Assembly (NCBI RefSeq): GCF_002764115.1
Contig: NZ_CP017940.1
Coordinates: 2,702,501-2,766,500, forward strand
DNA length: 64,000 nt
Direction of reading: 5' to 3'
Origin: Phyllobacterium zundukense
GTDB lineage: Bacteria > Pseudomonadota > Alphaproteobacteria > Rhizobiales > Rhizobiaceae
This document shows, piece after piece, positions 26,534-34,510 of the stretch. Position numbers and translations under genes: made by a program. Position 1 is the first letter of the stretch, and the number at the start of each line of letters is the position of its first letter. The notes beneath the pieces are model-generated. The model saw only the letters and a list, made by a program, of their open reading frames with translations. It was not told the origin of the DNA and ran no database searches.

Positions 26534-27181
26534 ATGCCTAAGACCGGCCTCGACGCACTGCTTCGTCCTGAAGACAGCATCCTCGTACTGATTGACCATC
26601 AGCCCTATCAGTTCACCAATCTGAACAGCCACGAGCCGACGCTGATCATCAACAACGTCATCGGCCTCGCCAAGACGGCGAAAGTCTTCAACGTGCCGAC
26701 GATCCTGACCACGGTGATCGAGGAACGCGGCGGTTACCTGATCAAGGGTCTTCAGGACGTCTTTCCGGAGCAGAAGCCGATCGACCGCACCTTCATCAAC
26801 ACCTGGGAAGATCCGAAAGTCACCGACATCGTCAAGAAGAGCGGGCGCAAGCAGCTCGTGCTGGCCGCACTCTACACCGAGATCTGCCTCGCCATGCCGG
26901 CGATCCAGGCACTCGATGAGGGATATGACGTCTTTATCGTGACCGACGCCTCCGGCGGCGTCACGGCGGAAGCCCACGACATGGCCGTGCGCCGCATGGT
27001 CGCCGCCGGTGCGGTGCCGATCACCTGGCTTGCAGTGCTGGGCGAATGGCAGCGTGATTGGGCGCGCGAGGAGACCGCTGCGGGCGTTGCAGGCGTCGTT
27101 CTCGAACATGGCGGAGCCAGCGCCGTAGCTCTGGCGTGGGAACTGCAGCTTCTCGCCGGGCGCGCCGGCGCGGGCGTATAG
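26534..27181 (+). CDS. Isochorismatase-like cysteine hydrolase (YcaC-type)
   Basis: A 215-residue alpha/beta hydrolase of the isochorismatase superfamily. Asp21 in LIDHQPYQF and the nucleophile Cys118 in AALYTEICLAMPA are in the expected places; the family's catalytic lysine is near residue 83. Members hydrolyse amides, N-carbamoyl compounds or isochorismate, and YcaC itself has no known substrate. The AAGGAG site upstream of the ATG is good. A second, diverged paralogue lies at 34511. Controlled perhaps by the upstream AraC protein. Confidence 0.87.
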   Translation: MPKTGLDALLRPEDSILVLIDHQPYQFTNLNSHEPTLIINNVIGLAKTAKVFNVPTILTTVIEERGGYLIKGLQDVFPEQKPIDRTFINTWEDPKVTDIVKKSGRKQLVLAALYTEICLAMPAIQALDEGYDVFIVTDASGGVTAEAHDMAVRRMVAAGAVPITWLAVLGEWQRDWAREETAAGVAGVVLEHGGASAVALAWELQLLAGRAGAGV

Positions 27182-27210
27182 CAGGTCCCGCGCTCCGATC
27201 GGATGATCGG

Positions 27211-28200
27211 TCAGACCGTCACGACAATCTTGCCGAATTGTTCGTTCGACTCCAGAAAGCGATGCGCCTCGACGATCTGGTCGAACGGAAATGTTCTGGC
27301 GATTACCGGCTGGAGCGAACCCGACGTCAGCCCGTCAAGGATGAACGTCTTGGCGGCTTCCAGCCGTGCAGGATCCCTGACGATTTCGTGGATGAGGTAA
27401 CCGCGCAGGGTGAGGCTCTTGCTCAGCACGGCGAATAGGGGGAAGGGTGTCGGCTCGGGGCTCAGGCCGCCATATTCGATGAGAATGCCACCTCGTGACA
27501 TTGCGGCCGTCAGCGGCTCGAATGATGGGCCGCCAACCGCGTCGAACACAACCCTTACGCCCTCCGGGCCGGCGATTTCCTTCAGCCGCGCTCCCAGATC
27601 TTCCTCCGCTGAAGCAATGACATGCCCTGCGCCGTACGCGAGCAGGTCCTGCTTCTTGCCAAACGTCCGTGTGACGGCGATCGTAGTCGCACCAACCATG
27701 TTGGCGATCTGGATCGCGGCAAGTCCGACACTGCTTGAGGCGGCGGTAATGACAACAAAGTCTTCACTGCGGAGTTTGGCAATGTCGATCAGTGCGCCGT
27801 AGGCGGTGATATATTGCATCCAAACGGCTGCCGCCCGGTCCCAGCTTAGCGATGACGGGTGCTTGACGACGAGTTCAGCAGGATATGTGGCGAGCTCCCC
27901 ATAGGCCGGCCAGCGAACCATCGACAATGGCGGGACGACGCTAACGGCGTCGCCTGGCGCAAAACCGTCCACGCCTTCGCCAACCGTTTCGACAACGCCC
28001 GCTGCCTCGAGGCCAAGACCGGAGGGCAATGGCGGCGTCTCGATATAAGAGCCCGAACGTATCAAGGCCTCGGCCCGGTTAAGGCCCAGTGCCTTGACAC
28101 GGATTTGAATCTCGCCGCGACCGGGCATCGCAACATCGACGTCCTCAATGCGCAGAACCTCGGGACCACCATGCTCATGAAAGCGCACAACTCGTGCCAT
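27211..28200 (-). CDS. Zinc-independent MDR-family quinone oxidoreductase-like dehydrogenase
   Basis: A medium-chain dehydrogenase/reductase of 329 residues with an N-terminal GroES-like domain (GLNRAEALIRSGSY, GLGLEAAGVVETVG) and a nucleotide-binding domain (VVITAASSSVGLAAIQIANMVG). The pattern SSVGLAA is that of NADPH quinone reductases (AAAssVG), and catalytic zinc ligands are lacking. Likely acts on quinones or enals. It is divergent from a LysR gene across 101 bp, a usual arrangement for LysR control. Confidence 0.88.
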   Translation of the reverse strand: MARVVRFHEHGGPEVLRIEDVDVAMPGRGEIQIRVKALGLNRAEALIRSGSYIETPPLPSGLGLEAAGVVETVGEGVDGFAPGDAVSVVPPLSMVRWPAYGELATYPAELVVKHPSSLSWDRAAAVWMQYITAYGALIDIAKLRSEDFVVITAASSSVGLAAIQIANMVGATTIAVTRTFGKKQDLLAYGAGHVIASAEEDLGARLKEIAGPEGVRVVFDAVGGPSFEPLTAAMSRGGILIEYGGLSPEPTPFPLFAVLSKSLTLRGYLIHEIVRDPARLEAAKTFILDGLTSGSLQPVIARTFPFDQIVEAHRFLESNEQFGKIVVTV

Positions 28201-28301
28201 ATGCCGTTACTCCAAAATATTTGAACATAATAAGCTATGACAGTGGACACAGAGCCAATAAATAGCTCCGTATGAACAACAGTCGAAACGGAGAGTTTTA
28301 A

Positions 28302-29201
28302 ATGGATCGTCTTATGAGCATGGCCGTGTTCGTCAAAGCCGTGGACCTGGGCTCCTTTGCGGCCGCCGCGGCCGCACTCGATCTATCCGGACCAATGGTG
28401 GGCAAGCATGTCCAGTTTCTTGAACAGCGTCTCGGCGTGCGCCTCATCAACCGGACCACGCGCCGTCAGAGCCTGACAGAGTTCGGGCGTGCCTACTATG
28501 AACGGTGCCAGGTTGTGCTAGCTGAAGCTGAAGCCGCGGATGCGCTCGCGGCCGATCATCTTTCCGAACCCTGCGGAAGGCTGCGTGTCACCATGCCGGC
28601 ATTATTCGGCCGGCGCTGCGTTGCCCCCATCCTGCTGGAGCTTGCACAGCAATATCCCATGCTGGAACTTGATCTGTCGTTCAGCGACCGCATCGTTGAC
28701 CTTGCGGAGATTGGCTACGATCTTGCCATCCGGACCGGCAATCTGGAGGCCAAGCCCGGGTTGATGGCGCGCCGCGTCGCGCGCCAGCGCATGGTCGTCT
28801 GCGCGTCGCCATCCTATGTCGAGATGCATGGCCGCCCGCTGCAGATAGAGGACCTCAGCAAGCACCGTGCCATCATCTACAGCCGGTCCGGCCGGACCGG
28901 CCCATGGCTGTTTCCGCGCAATGATCAGCCTCCGGTGGAGGTCGTACCGGTCAGCCGCCTACGACTCGACGACATGGATACGATCGCCGATGCCGCGACA
29001 GCCGGCATGGGGCTCGCCTGGCTTCCACGCTGGCTCATCAAGGAGCGCATCGAGGCGGGGGGACTTGTCCCGTTATTGCCGGATCAGCCGGAATTTCTTT
29101 ACGACTGTTACGCGCTATGGCTGCAAACACCTCATCTGCCGCGGAAGGTCCGGCTTGCTGTCGATGCCCTGATAGCTGGATTGCCCAAGTTCATGATGTG
29201 A
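28302..29201 (+). CDS. LysR-family transcriptional regulator
   Basis: The N-terminal winged helix reads MSMAVFVKAVDLGSFAAAAAALDLSGPMVGKHVQFLEQRLGVRLINRTTRRQSLTEFG, followed by a periplasmic-binding-like effector domain (about 90-299). It is close to the CrgA/AaeR-type subgroup that typically regulates a divergent oxidoreductase. GGAGAG precedes the ATG. The neighbour across 101 bp is the MDR dehydrogenase, its likely target. Confidence 0.9.
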   Translation: MDRLMSMAVFVKAVDLGSFAAAAAALDLSGPMVGKHVQFLEQRLGVRLINRTTRRQSLTEFGRAYYERCQVVLAEAEAADALAADHLSEPCGRLRVTMPALFGRRCVAPILLELAQQYPMLELDLSFSDRIVDLAEIGYDLAIRTGNLEAKPGLMARRVARQRMVVCASPSYVEMHGRPLQIEDLSKHRAIIYSRSGRTGPWLFPRNDQPPVEVVPVSRLRLDDMDTIADAATAGMGLAWLPRWLIKERIEAGGLVPLLPDQPEFLYDCYALWLQTPHLPRKVRLAVDALIAGLPKFMM

Positions 29202-29263
29202 ATGCGCTTGAGCGTTGGGGGACGTGGGCAACGCTTCATGTGAAGCTTAGCCGGGCTGAATCC

Positions 29264-29680
29264 TCACATCGGCGGCATCTTCTCGAATTTAGGCAGGGTT
29301 GGATCGACATGGTCCCAAGCATAACCGCGCACACCATACGTCACCACTTGCGGCTTGTATTGGCTTGGATCGTCAAGGCTTGCGGCATGCACTGTAAACA
29401 GATCAGGCATGGCGGCAAACGTCAAATAGACCGGCGATCCGCAGGCGGGGCAGAAGGAGTGAGTTTTCACGTTGCCGCTATCGCCAACGATGTCCCAATG
29501 CTTCGCATCGCCTTCGAGTTTCACGTCCTCCTTGCCCGGGAAGGTCAGATAAGATCCGTGCCCGGTGCCACTTTTCCGCTGACAATCGCGGCACTGGCAG
29601 TCGTTCATAAAGATCGGTTCAGCAGAAATTTCATAACGGATCGCGCCGCAGGCGCATCCGCCGGTATAAAGCTCGCTCAT
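29264..29680 (-). CDS. GFA-family (CENP-V/GFA-fold) zinc protein
   Basis: A 138-residue protein with the full GFA cysteine set: Cys9 and Cys11 in GGCACGAIRY, Cys28, Cys30 and Cys33 in DCQCRDCQRKSG, and Cys77 and Cys80 in FCPACGSP. These bind two zinc ions in the glutathione-dependent formaldehyde-activating fold. The name-giving activity of Gfa is disputed and most members lack a known substrate. It lies downstream of the DUF899 gene on the same strand, separated by 34 bp. Confidence 0.9.
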   Translation of the reverse strand: MSELYTGGCACGAIRYEISAEPIFMNDCQCRDCQRKSGTGHGSYLTFPGKEDVKLEGDAKHWDIVGDSGNVKTHSFCPACGSPVYLTFAAMPDLFTVHAASLDDPSQYKPQVVTYGVRGYAWDHVDPTLPKFEKMPPM

Positions 29681-29714
29681 TGTGTTTTCCTACTTATGAA
29701 GTGTTGTGAGTTAT

Positions 29715-30464
29715 TTAGCTCTTGCCGTATTCGTCGTGGCGGCGCCACCAGACGTCCGTCTCATTACGCCCCCTAGGTGCGCGGTCGAGCCACTGGTACA
29801 TCCCCCAGAGCCCGTCCACTCCGCGCGAATAGGCGGAATAGGTATGGTAGATAACGCCGTCCTCGAGCACAAAGGCGCTCATCCCCGGCCTCTCACGCGT
29901 GTAGGTCGCCGCATCGGTCCCGGACATGGCCGCGAAGGGGTCATCTCCCCCGGAGGCGGCTTCCAGTTTCGCTTCGCGCACATAGTTGTATTCTATGCCC
30001 TCGCGCTGCTGCTCGGGCGTAAACGAGACATTGAAGTCGAAATTGAAGTCACCGCCGTATGACGACGCCCAGGGGAAGGTCCAGTCCAATCGCTGCTTGT
30101 AAGCCTGCAGCTTGGCCAGCGGCGCACGCGACACCGCCGAAAACGCGACATCGTGGTTCTCCAGATGGTCGACGATGCCGTTAAACCCATCTGCGATCGC
30201 CGAGCAGGAAGGACATCCCGCCGCGTAGTCGGGGCCGAACATGAAATGGTAGACAAGGAGCTGCGAGCGCCCCTTGAAGAGGTCCGCCAGCGAGGCACTC
30301 CCTGCGTCGGTCTCGAAGCGATATTCCTTGTCGATCCTGACCCACGGCAACTCCTGCCGGCGACGCGCCAGCGCGTCGCTGCGGCGCGTTAGCTCCTTTT
30401 CCTCCTTGAGCAGCGTAAGCCGAGCTCGTAGCCACTCATCCCGCGAAACGACTTGATTCTGCAT
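29715..30464 (-). CDS. DUF899 thioredoxin-fold protein
   Basis: A thioredoxin-like protein of 249 residues. The CxxC motif is Cys84-Pro-Ser-Cys87 in GCPSCSAIADGF, preceded by LLVYHFMFGPDY. The N-terminal helical part WLRARLTLLKEEKELTRRSDALARRRQELPWVRIDKEY is diagnostic for DUF899. A C-terminal part with DGVIYHTYSAYSRGVDGLWGMYQWLDRAPRGRNE completes the family pattern. A redox or peroxidase role is likely but unproven. It is in a minus-strand run with pair B and the GFA gene. Confidence 0.9.
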   Translation of the reverse strand: MQNQVVSRDEWLRARLTLLKEEKELTRRSDALARRRQELPWVRIDKEYRFETDAGSASLADLFKGRSQLLVYHFMFGPDYAAGCPSCSAIADGFNGIVDHLENHDVAFSAVSRAPLAKLQAYKQRLDWTFPWASSYGGDFNFDFNVSFTPEQQREGIEYNYVREAKLEAASGGDDPFAAMSGTDAATYTRERPGMSAFVLEDGVIYHTYSAYSRGVDGLWGMYQWLDRAPRGRNETDVWWRRHDEYGKS

Positions 30465-30548
30465 AACTACCTCCTCTTTGCTGAGATGCCTGCCTCTTTC
30501 GAGTGCTGGCTCGCGCCAACATTCGACGCGATCAGCGCTTCAACGGGC

Positions 30549-31031
30549 TTAGTGCAGTTTTTTCGAAGACATCTGCTCGTCGACGATAGCGCCGAGGCGC
30601 GGGACAACTTTCTTCCAGCCTTCGCTCATACTGTTGAAAGCAGTATCGTTCTTCGGGAGCACGAAACCGGAATGAACAAGGCGAACGCGTGTTCCGTTTT
30701 CAGCCCTGGAGAGGATCCAGGTGACGACAGTGTCCAGCTTTGAACCGTACCCGACGTTTCCCTCGTGGCCGCCTTTCCACGCATAGACAAGGCGCTCGTT
30801 CGGCTTCACCTCCAGTACCTGGCAGCGAATTACGCCGTCCCATTCGCCAGCCGGCGTCGTCTGGAACGTGAACTGCTTGCCCTCCACGGGCTCGAACCCG
30901 GTCGGCGCCATCATCCAGCGTGCGATCAAGTCGCCGGTCGTCAGCGCTTTCCAGATCGTCTCCGGCGCATGGGCGAAGATCTCGTCGACAACAATATCTT
31001 GCGTGCCAGACTTCAATGCGACGTCATTCAT
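30549..31031 (-). CDS. AHSA1-type SRPBCC domain protein (pair B)
   Basis: A 160-residue START-like domain with APETIWKALTTGDLIARWMMAPTGFEPVEGKQFTF, the AHSA1 signature, and VYAWKGGHEGNVGYG in the middle. The start codon overlaps the stop of the upstream arsR in ATGA, as in pairs A and C. The cavity ligand is unknown. The DUF899 and GFA genes follow on the same strand and may belong to the same unit, with 84 and 34 bp gaps. Confidence 0.9.
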   Translation of the reverse strand: MNDVALKSGTQDIVVDEIFAHAPETIWKALTTGDLIARWMMAPTGFEPVEGKQFTFQTTPAGEWDGVIRCQVLEVKPNERLVYAWKGGHEGNVGYGSKLDTVVTWILSRAENGTRVRLVHSGFVLPKNDTAFNSMSEGWKKVVPRLGAIVDEQMSSKKLH

Positions 31032-31357
31032 GGATCAATCTCCTTCAGGAGGGTTCGGAGGTCGGCGAACCGCTCGCGCCAGAAGACGCCGTAGTGGTTC
31101 ATCCAATCGACGAGCGGTTCGAGGCCTTCAGGCTTTGCGCGGTAATAGACGTTCCGGCCCTCGGGTCGCTCGGCGACCAAGCCGGCCTGCTTCAACGACT
31201 TGAGGTGCTGGGAGATGGCGCCCTGCGTCACTCCACTCCCCCGCGTCAGCTCGACCACGGTAATCTCATCAGAGATGACGACACGCTCGAATATGGCTCG
31301 CCGGGTGGGATCGGCAAGCGTGCGCATGACAGCGTTGATGGTGGCGGCTTCAATCAT
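31028..31357 (-). CDS. ArsR-family winged-helix regulator (pair B)
   Basis: A 109-residue winged-helix protein (INAVMRTLADPTRRAIFERVVI, then TQGAISQHLKSLKQAGLVAERPEGRNVYYRAKPEGLEPLVDWM). It lacks the cysteine motifs of metal sensors. Two tandem 16-bp palindromes of the form ATTAG-N6-CTAAT lie 10-43 bp upstream of its start codon, very probably its own operators. It is divergent from the paralogous pair C across 131 bp, so both pairs may share control. Confidence 0.92.
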   Translation of the reverse strand: MIEAATINAVMRTLADPTRRAIFERVVISDEITVVELTRGSGVTQGAISQHLKSLKQAGLVAERPEGRNVYYRAKPEGLEPLVDWMNHYGVFWRERFADLRTLLKEIDP

Positions 31358-31366
31358 GTCAGATAC

Positions 31367-31400
31367 ATTAGTTTATGCTAATTAATTAGTCAATGCTAAT
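31367..31400. promoter_or_regulatory. Two tandem palindromic operators between ArsR pairs B and C
   Basis: ATTAG-N6-CTAAT occurs at 31367-31382 and again at 31385-31400, with a 2-bp spacer (18 bp centre to centre, nearly two helical turns). They lie just upstream of the minus-strand arsR start (31357) and would block its promoter. Confidence 0.72.
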
Positions 31401-31488
31401 TTGTTTTCGCGAGCCAGCCACGCTCCCGCTTGACTAACACATATCCCGTCAGTTATAGATCAGATCAATAGCCAACGAGTTATGTGTC

Positions 31489-31815
31489 ATGATGCCGAAT
31501 GGTCACGACGTGCTTTTCAGAACGCTCGCCGATCCGACCCGGCGGGCTCTCTTCGAACGACTGTGCCGCGAAGGAGAACAGACGGTCGGGGCTCTGACGG
31601 CTCGGGCCGGGGTTTCGCAACCCGCCGTCTCAAAGCATCTTGGGGTCCTCAAGCAGGCCGGGCTGGTGCGCGACCGCCACGAAGGCCGCCAGACGCACTA
31701 TAGCGCGCAGCTCGGCGCCCTAGCCCCGCTGATCGACTGGACAAGCCAGATGGCCGGGTTCTGGGAAACCCGGTTCGACGACCTCGAAGACCTGCTCAAA
31801 AGGATGGACCAATGA
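31489..31815 (+). CDS. ArsR-family winged-helix regulator (pair C)
   Basis: A 108-residue ArsR protein (HDVLFRTLADPTRRALFERL; AGVSQPAVSKHLGVLKQAGLVRDRHEGRQTHYSAQLGALAPLIDWT). The similarity to the pair B regulator is clear by eye (DPTRRA, FERL, QPAVSKHL against QGAISQHL). It starts the five-gene plus-strand run 31489-33451 and overlaps the AHSA1 gene by 4 bp. No perfect palindrome is seen immediately upstream of it. Confidence 0.92.
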   Translation: MMPNGHDVLFRTLADPTRRALFERLCREGEQTVGALTARAGVSQPAVSKHLGVLKQAGLVRDRHEGRQTHYSAQLGALAPLIDWTSQMAGFWETRFDDLEDLLKRMDQ

Positions 31816-32243
31816 CCAGTATTGCGACCGAAATGCGCTCCGTCGTGGTCGAACGGGAGGTGCCTTTCCCGCCGGAAAAGCTCTGGCGCGCGCTCACGCA
31901 ACCACACCTGATCGCGGAGTGGCTTATGAAGAACGACTTCAAACCGGTCGTGGGCCACAGTTTCAATCTTACCGGAGACTGGGGCGGCGTATTGGACTGC
32001 GAGGTCCTCGCCGTCGAGCCTAACAAAACGTTGTCCTATACCTGGAATTTTACGCACGACGATGCGGCCTACAATCTGAGAAGTGTGGTGACCTTTACTC
32101 TCACCCCGACGAGCACGGGCACTCACCTGCGCATGGAGCAGTCGGGGTTCCGCCCGGATCAGAAGCAGGCTTACGGAGGCGCCAAGGTCGGATGGCAGCA
32201 GTTCGTTGCAAACCTGGAGCAGGTCTTGGCGCGGATGGAATAA
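31812..32243 (+). CDS. AHSA1-type SRPBCC domain protein (pair C)
   Basis: A 143-residue START-like domain: VEREVPFPPEKLWRALTQPHLIAEWLMKNDFKPVVGHSFNLTGDWGGVLDCEVL, the AHSA1 pattern, ending GGAKVGWQQFVANLEQVLARM. The ATGA overlap with arsR couples the two. The gene product probably binds a small hydrophobic molecule; whether it senses, degrades or carries it is open. It is followed by a small membrane protein gene after 55 bp. Confidence 0.9.
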   Translation: MTSIATEMRSVVVEREVPFPPEKLWRALTQPHLIAEWLMKNDFKPVVGHSFNLTGDWGGVLDCEVLAVEPNKTLSYTWNFTHDDAAYNLRSVVTFTLTPTSTGTHLRMEQSGFRPDQKQAYGGAKVGWQQFVANLEQVLARME

Positions 32244-32298
32244 GGCCGCCAGGCGGGTTTGTCCCATCCGCTTCGACACATCTTCAAAGGAGGTCCCA

Positions 32299-32520
32299 AT
32301 GAATTGGAACAAGTATATTCGGCAGATCCACCGCTGGCTGTCCATTGCCTTTACAGTGACCGTCATCGCCAACTTCGTCGCCATGGGGCTGGGCGCGCCT
32401 CCCGCCTGGGTGGTCTACTCGCCACTGGTCCCGCTCTTCCTGCTGCTGTTTACCGGCCTTTACATGTTCGTATTGCCGTATGCTGCCAAGTGGCGCAGCG
32501 CGCAAAACACCGGCGGATAG
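32299..32520 (+). CDS. Small two-helix membrane protein
   Basis: A 73-residue protein with two membrane helices (about 13-32 and 40-62) and a charged start NWNKYIRQIHRW. It starts at 32299, directly after a perfect AAGGAGGT ribosome site, which rules out the longer upstream reading. It sits in the run arsR-AHSA1-this-DUF1801-DUF1801, with 55 and 11 bp gaps, and is probably translated from the same message. It has no recognised domain. Confidence 0.8.
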   Translation: MNWNKYIRQIHRWLSIAFTVTVIANFVAMGLGAPPAWVVYSPLVPLFLLLFTGLYMFVLPYAAKWRSAQNTGG

Positions 32521-32531
32521 GAGTGAACGCA

Positions 32532-32987
32532 ATGGCTGGCAAGACGCCCAAGATCTCGGCGGAGGCCGCAAAGAACGCCACCGCGAAACCGCCCCTCCTC
32601 TCGGGCGGCAACCCCCAGATCGCGAAGGGCTACGGCGACGCCCCCGTGCAGGCTTACATCGCGGCCATGCCGGGCTGGAAAAGCGATGTCGGGCGCCGAC
32701 TCGACGCGCTCATCGTGCGCACCGTCCCCGGCGTGAGCAAGGCAGTCAAATGGAACTCGCCGCTGTATGGAATCGAGGGTCAGGGCTGGTTCCTCGGCGT
32801 CCATGTCTTCACGAACTATGTCAAAGTGGCCTTCTTCCGCGGCATGTCGCTGCGTCCCGTTCCACCCGGCGAGTCAAAGCAGAAAGAAGTGCGCTATCTC
32901 AACATCCATGAGGACGACCCGTTCGACGAAGCTCAGCTCGCCGACTGGGTGAAGCAGGCCAGCCAATTGCCCGGCGAACGAATGTGA
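32532..32987 (+). CDS. DUF1801-family protein (first of two)
   Basis: A 151-residue protein with a lysine/alanine-rich N-terminal tail, then the YdhG-like DUF1801 fold: VQAYIAAMPGWKSDVGRRLDALIVRTVPGVSKAVKWNSPLYGIEGQGWFLGVHVFTNYVKVAFFRG. The fold is known from intracellular iron-chaperone-like frataxin relatives, but no metal site is obvious here. TAGGAG precedes the ATG. It is adjacent to a second, shorter DUF1801 gene. Confidence 0.85.
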   Translation: MAGKTPKISAEAAKNATAKPPLLSGGNPQIAKGYGDAPVQAYIAAMPGWKSDVGRRLDALIVRTVPGVSKAVKWNSPLYGIEGQGWFLGVHVFTNYVKVAFFRGMSLRPVPPGESKQKEVRYLNIHEDDPFDEAQLADWVKQASQLPGERM

Positions 32988-33022
32988 GCGGCGGACGGGC
33001 GACAACCACCATGGAGAAGAGC

Positions 33023-33451
33023 ATGAGCGACCCGAAGCAAGGAGACGGAGGAGCCTCTCCCTCTCAGTTGATAGATGCGAGAATCCAGGAGCTGAGCGAT
33101 TGGCGGGGCGAGATGCTCGCGCGGGTCCGGAGCCTCATGAAGCAGGCCGAGCCTGACGTGGTCGAGGAATGGAAATGGCGAGGGGTTCCGGTGTGGTCGC
33201 ATGCCGGAATAATCTGCACCGGCGAGACGTACAAGAGTGCCGTGAAACTGACCTTCGCCAAGGGCGCCTCATTGGAGGACCCTTCGGGCCTCTTCAACTC
33301 CAGCCTCGAAGGCAATACCAGGCGCGCCATCGATTTCCACGAGGGTGACAAGATTGATGAAAAGGCGTTGAAGGCGCTCATTCGGGCCGCCGTGGCACTG
33401 AATATTTCGGTGCAAACGGCCCGCACCCGGAAGAAACCAAAGAGCGCTTGA
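33023..33451 (+). CDS. DUF1801-family protein (second of two)
   Basis: A 142-residue paralogue of the preceding protein: LIDARIQELSDWRGEMLARVRSLMKQAEPDVVEEWKWRGVPVWSHAGIICTGETYKSAVKLTFAKGASL. The start at 33023 is supported by GGAG 6 nt upstream; a GTG at 32984 overlapping the previous stop is an alternative. Last gene of the plus-strand run that begins with arsR C. It converges on a LysR gene 42 bp away. Confidence 0.85.
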   Translation: MSDPKQGDGGASPSQLIDARIQELSDWRGEMLARVRSLMKQAEPDVVEEWKWRGVPVWSHAGIICTGETYKSAVKLTFAKGASLEDPSGLFNSSLEGNTRRAIDFHEGDKIDEKALKALIRAAVALNISVQTARTRKKPKSA

Positions 33452-33492
33452 GGAGCCGGTCAGGGCTCGTTCAGGAGCCCTCCCCCTGGAAG

Positions 33493-34398
33493 CTAGACCT
33501 CGGTAGGTTTGGCACGCAACGCTTCCTCAAATGCACTGACGATGGCCTTGATCAGGCGTTCCGTGATCCTGTCCCTTTGCCACAATGCGGTCATCTCGAC
33601 GGGAGACGGCTGCCAATCAGGCAGGACGGGAACGAGTGCGCCGGTTGCTATGGCGTCCTCGATCAGGAACTTGGGCAGATTGGCGATGCCAAGACCGGCA
33701 CGGACAGCGTCGACAAGAATGGTCTGGCGGTTTGCGGCGAAGCCAATCCTCGGACGGACGATTGCGCGTGTCCCATGAACACTTTTCAGATCCCATTCGA
33801 TCAGATCGCGGCGGATCGCGAGAGCCGGCAGCATTTCCAGGTCCTGTGGAGTGCTCAGATCGGAATGTTGAGAGAGAAACGCGGGGCTCGCGACCAGCGC
33901 GCGCGGCAAATTGGCGATTTTCCTGAACATCAGTTCGGAGTTCGCAACCGGTCCCATGCGAACGACGAGATCGTATCCTTCTTCGATGAGTGAGACCCCG
34001 CGATCCGCAAGCGTCATCTCTATTGTGACGTCGGGATATCTGGTCTTGAAGCCGATAAGAGCGGGGGCAAGAACCGCGGTCGCCATGTCTGGGGGAAGCG
34101 ACAAGCGAACTGTGCCCGACAGTGCGACGCGGTCATCCTGAACCTCGGCAACAGCCTGCTCGGCCAGCATGAAAGCGGTCTGGCCGCGCTCGAAGAGTTG
34201 TTGCCCCTGTTCGGTCAGCACCACTCCCTTCTTTGTCCGGCGCGCAAGCCGGACGTTCAGGGTCTCTTCCAGCGCTGATAGCCGGCGCGAGAGCGTGGCT
34301 TTGGGGATGCCCGTCGCACGCTCGGCCGAAGCCAGCCCGCCAGCCTGAACGATGCGGATAAACAGCGCGAGGCCGTCAAAGTCGCCAAACGTTTTCAT
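33493..34398 (-). CDS. LysR-family transcriptional regulator
   Basis: A 301-residue LysR protein of the CrgA/AaeR-type subgroup (FDGLALFIRIVQAGGLASAERATGIPKATLSRRLSALEETLNVRLARRTKKGVVLTEQG). The Met at 34398 was chosen because the winged helix begins directly after it; longer readings start at 34416 or 34434. A perfect 9-bp inverted repeat overlaps this start codon, so the protein probably binds there and represses itself. It is divergent from the isochorismatase-like and pirin genes. Confidence 0.88.
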   Translation of the reverse strand: MKTFGDFDGLALFIRIVQAGGLASAERATGIPKATLSRRLSALEETLNVRLARRTKKGVVLTEQGQQLFERGQTAFMLAEQAVAEVQDDRVALSGTVRLSLPPDMATAVLAPALIGFKTRYPDVTIEMTLADRGVSLIEEGYDLVVRMGPVANSELMFRKIANLPRALVASPAFLSQHSDLSTPQDLEMLPALAIRRDLIEWDLKSVHGTRAIVRPRIGFAANRQTILVDAVRAGLGIANLPKFLIEDAIATGALVPVLPDWQPSPVEMTALWQRDRITERLIKAIVSAFEEALRAKPTEV

Positions 34399-34416
34399 GT
34401 TCCATTTATGGAACAT
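34397..34416. promoter_or_regulatory. Perfect palindrome overlapping the LysR start
   Basis: ATGTTCCAT (34397-34405) and ATGGAACAT (34408-34416) are perfect inverted copies around TT. The site covers the first bases of the LysR gene and is 95 bp upstream of the divergent hydrolase gene. Confidence 0.6.
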
Positions 34417-34510
34417 CATGACAACAAATATCAAGTCTCCTCAAGCATTAGTTCCAACTGTACCTTCCAGAACGAGCAATGACGCTCACAGCGAGCACAG
34501 GAGATTAGCC

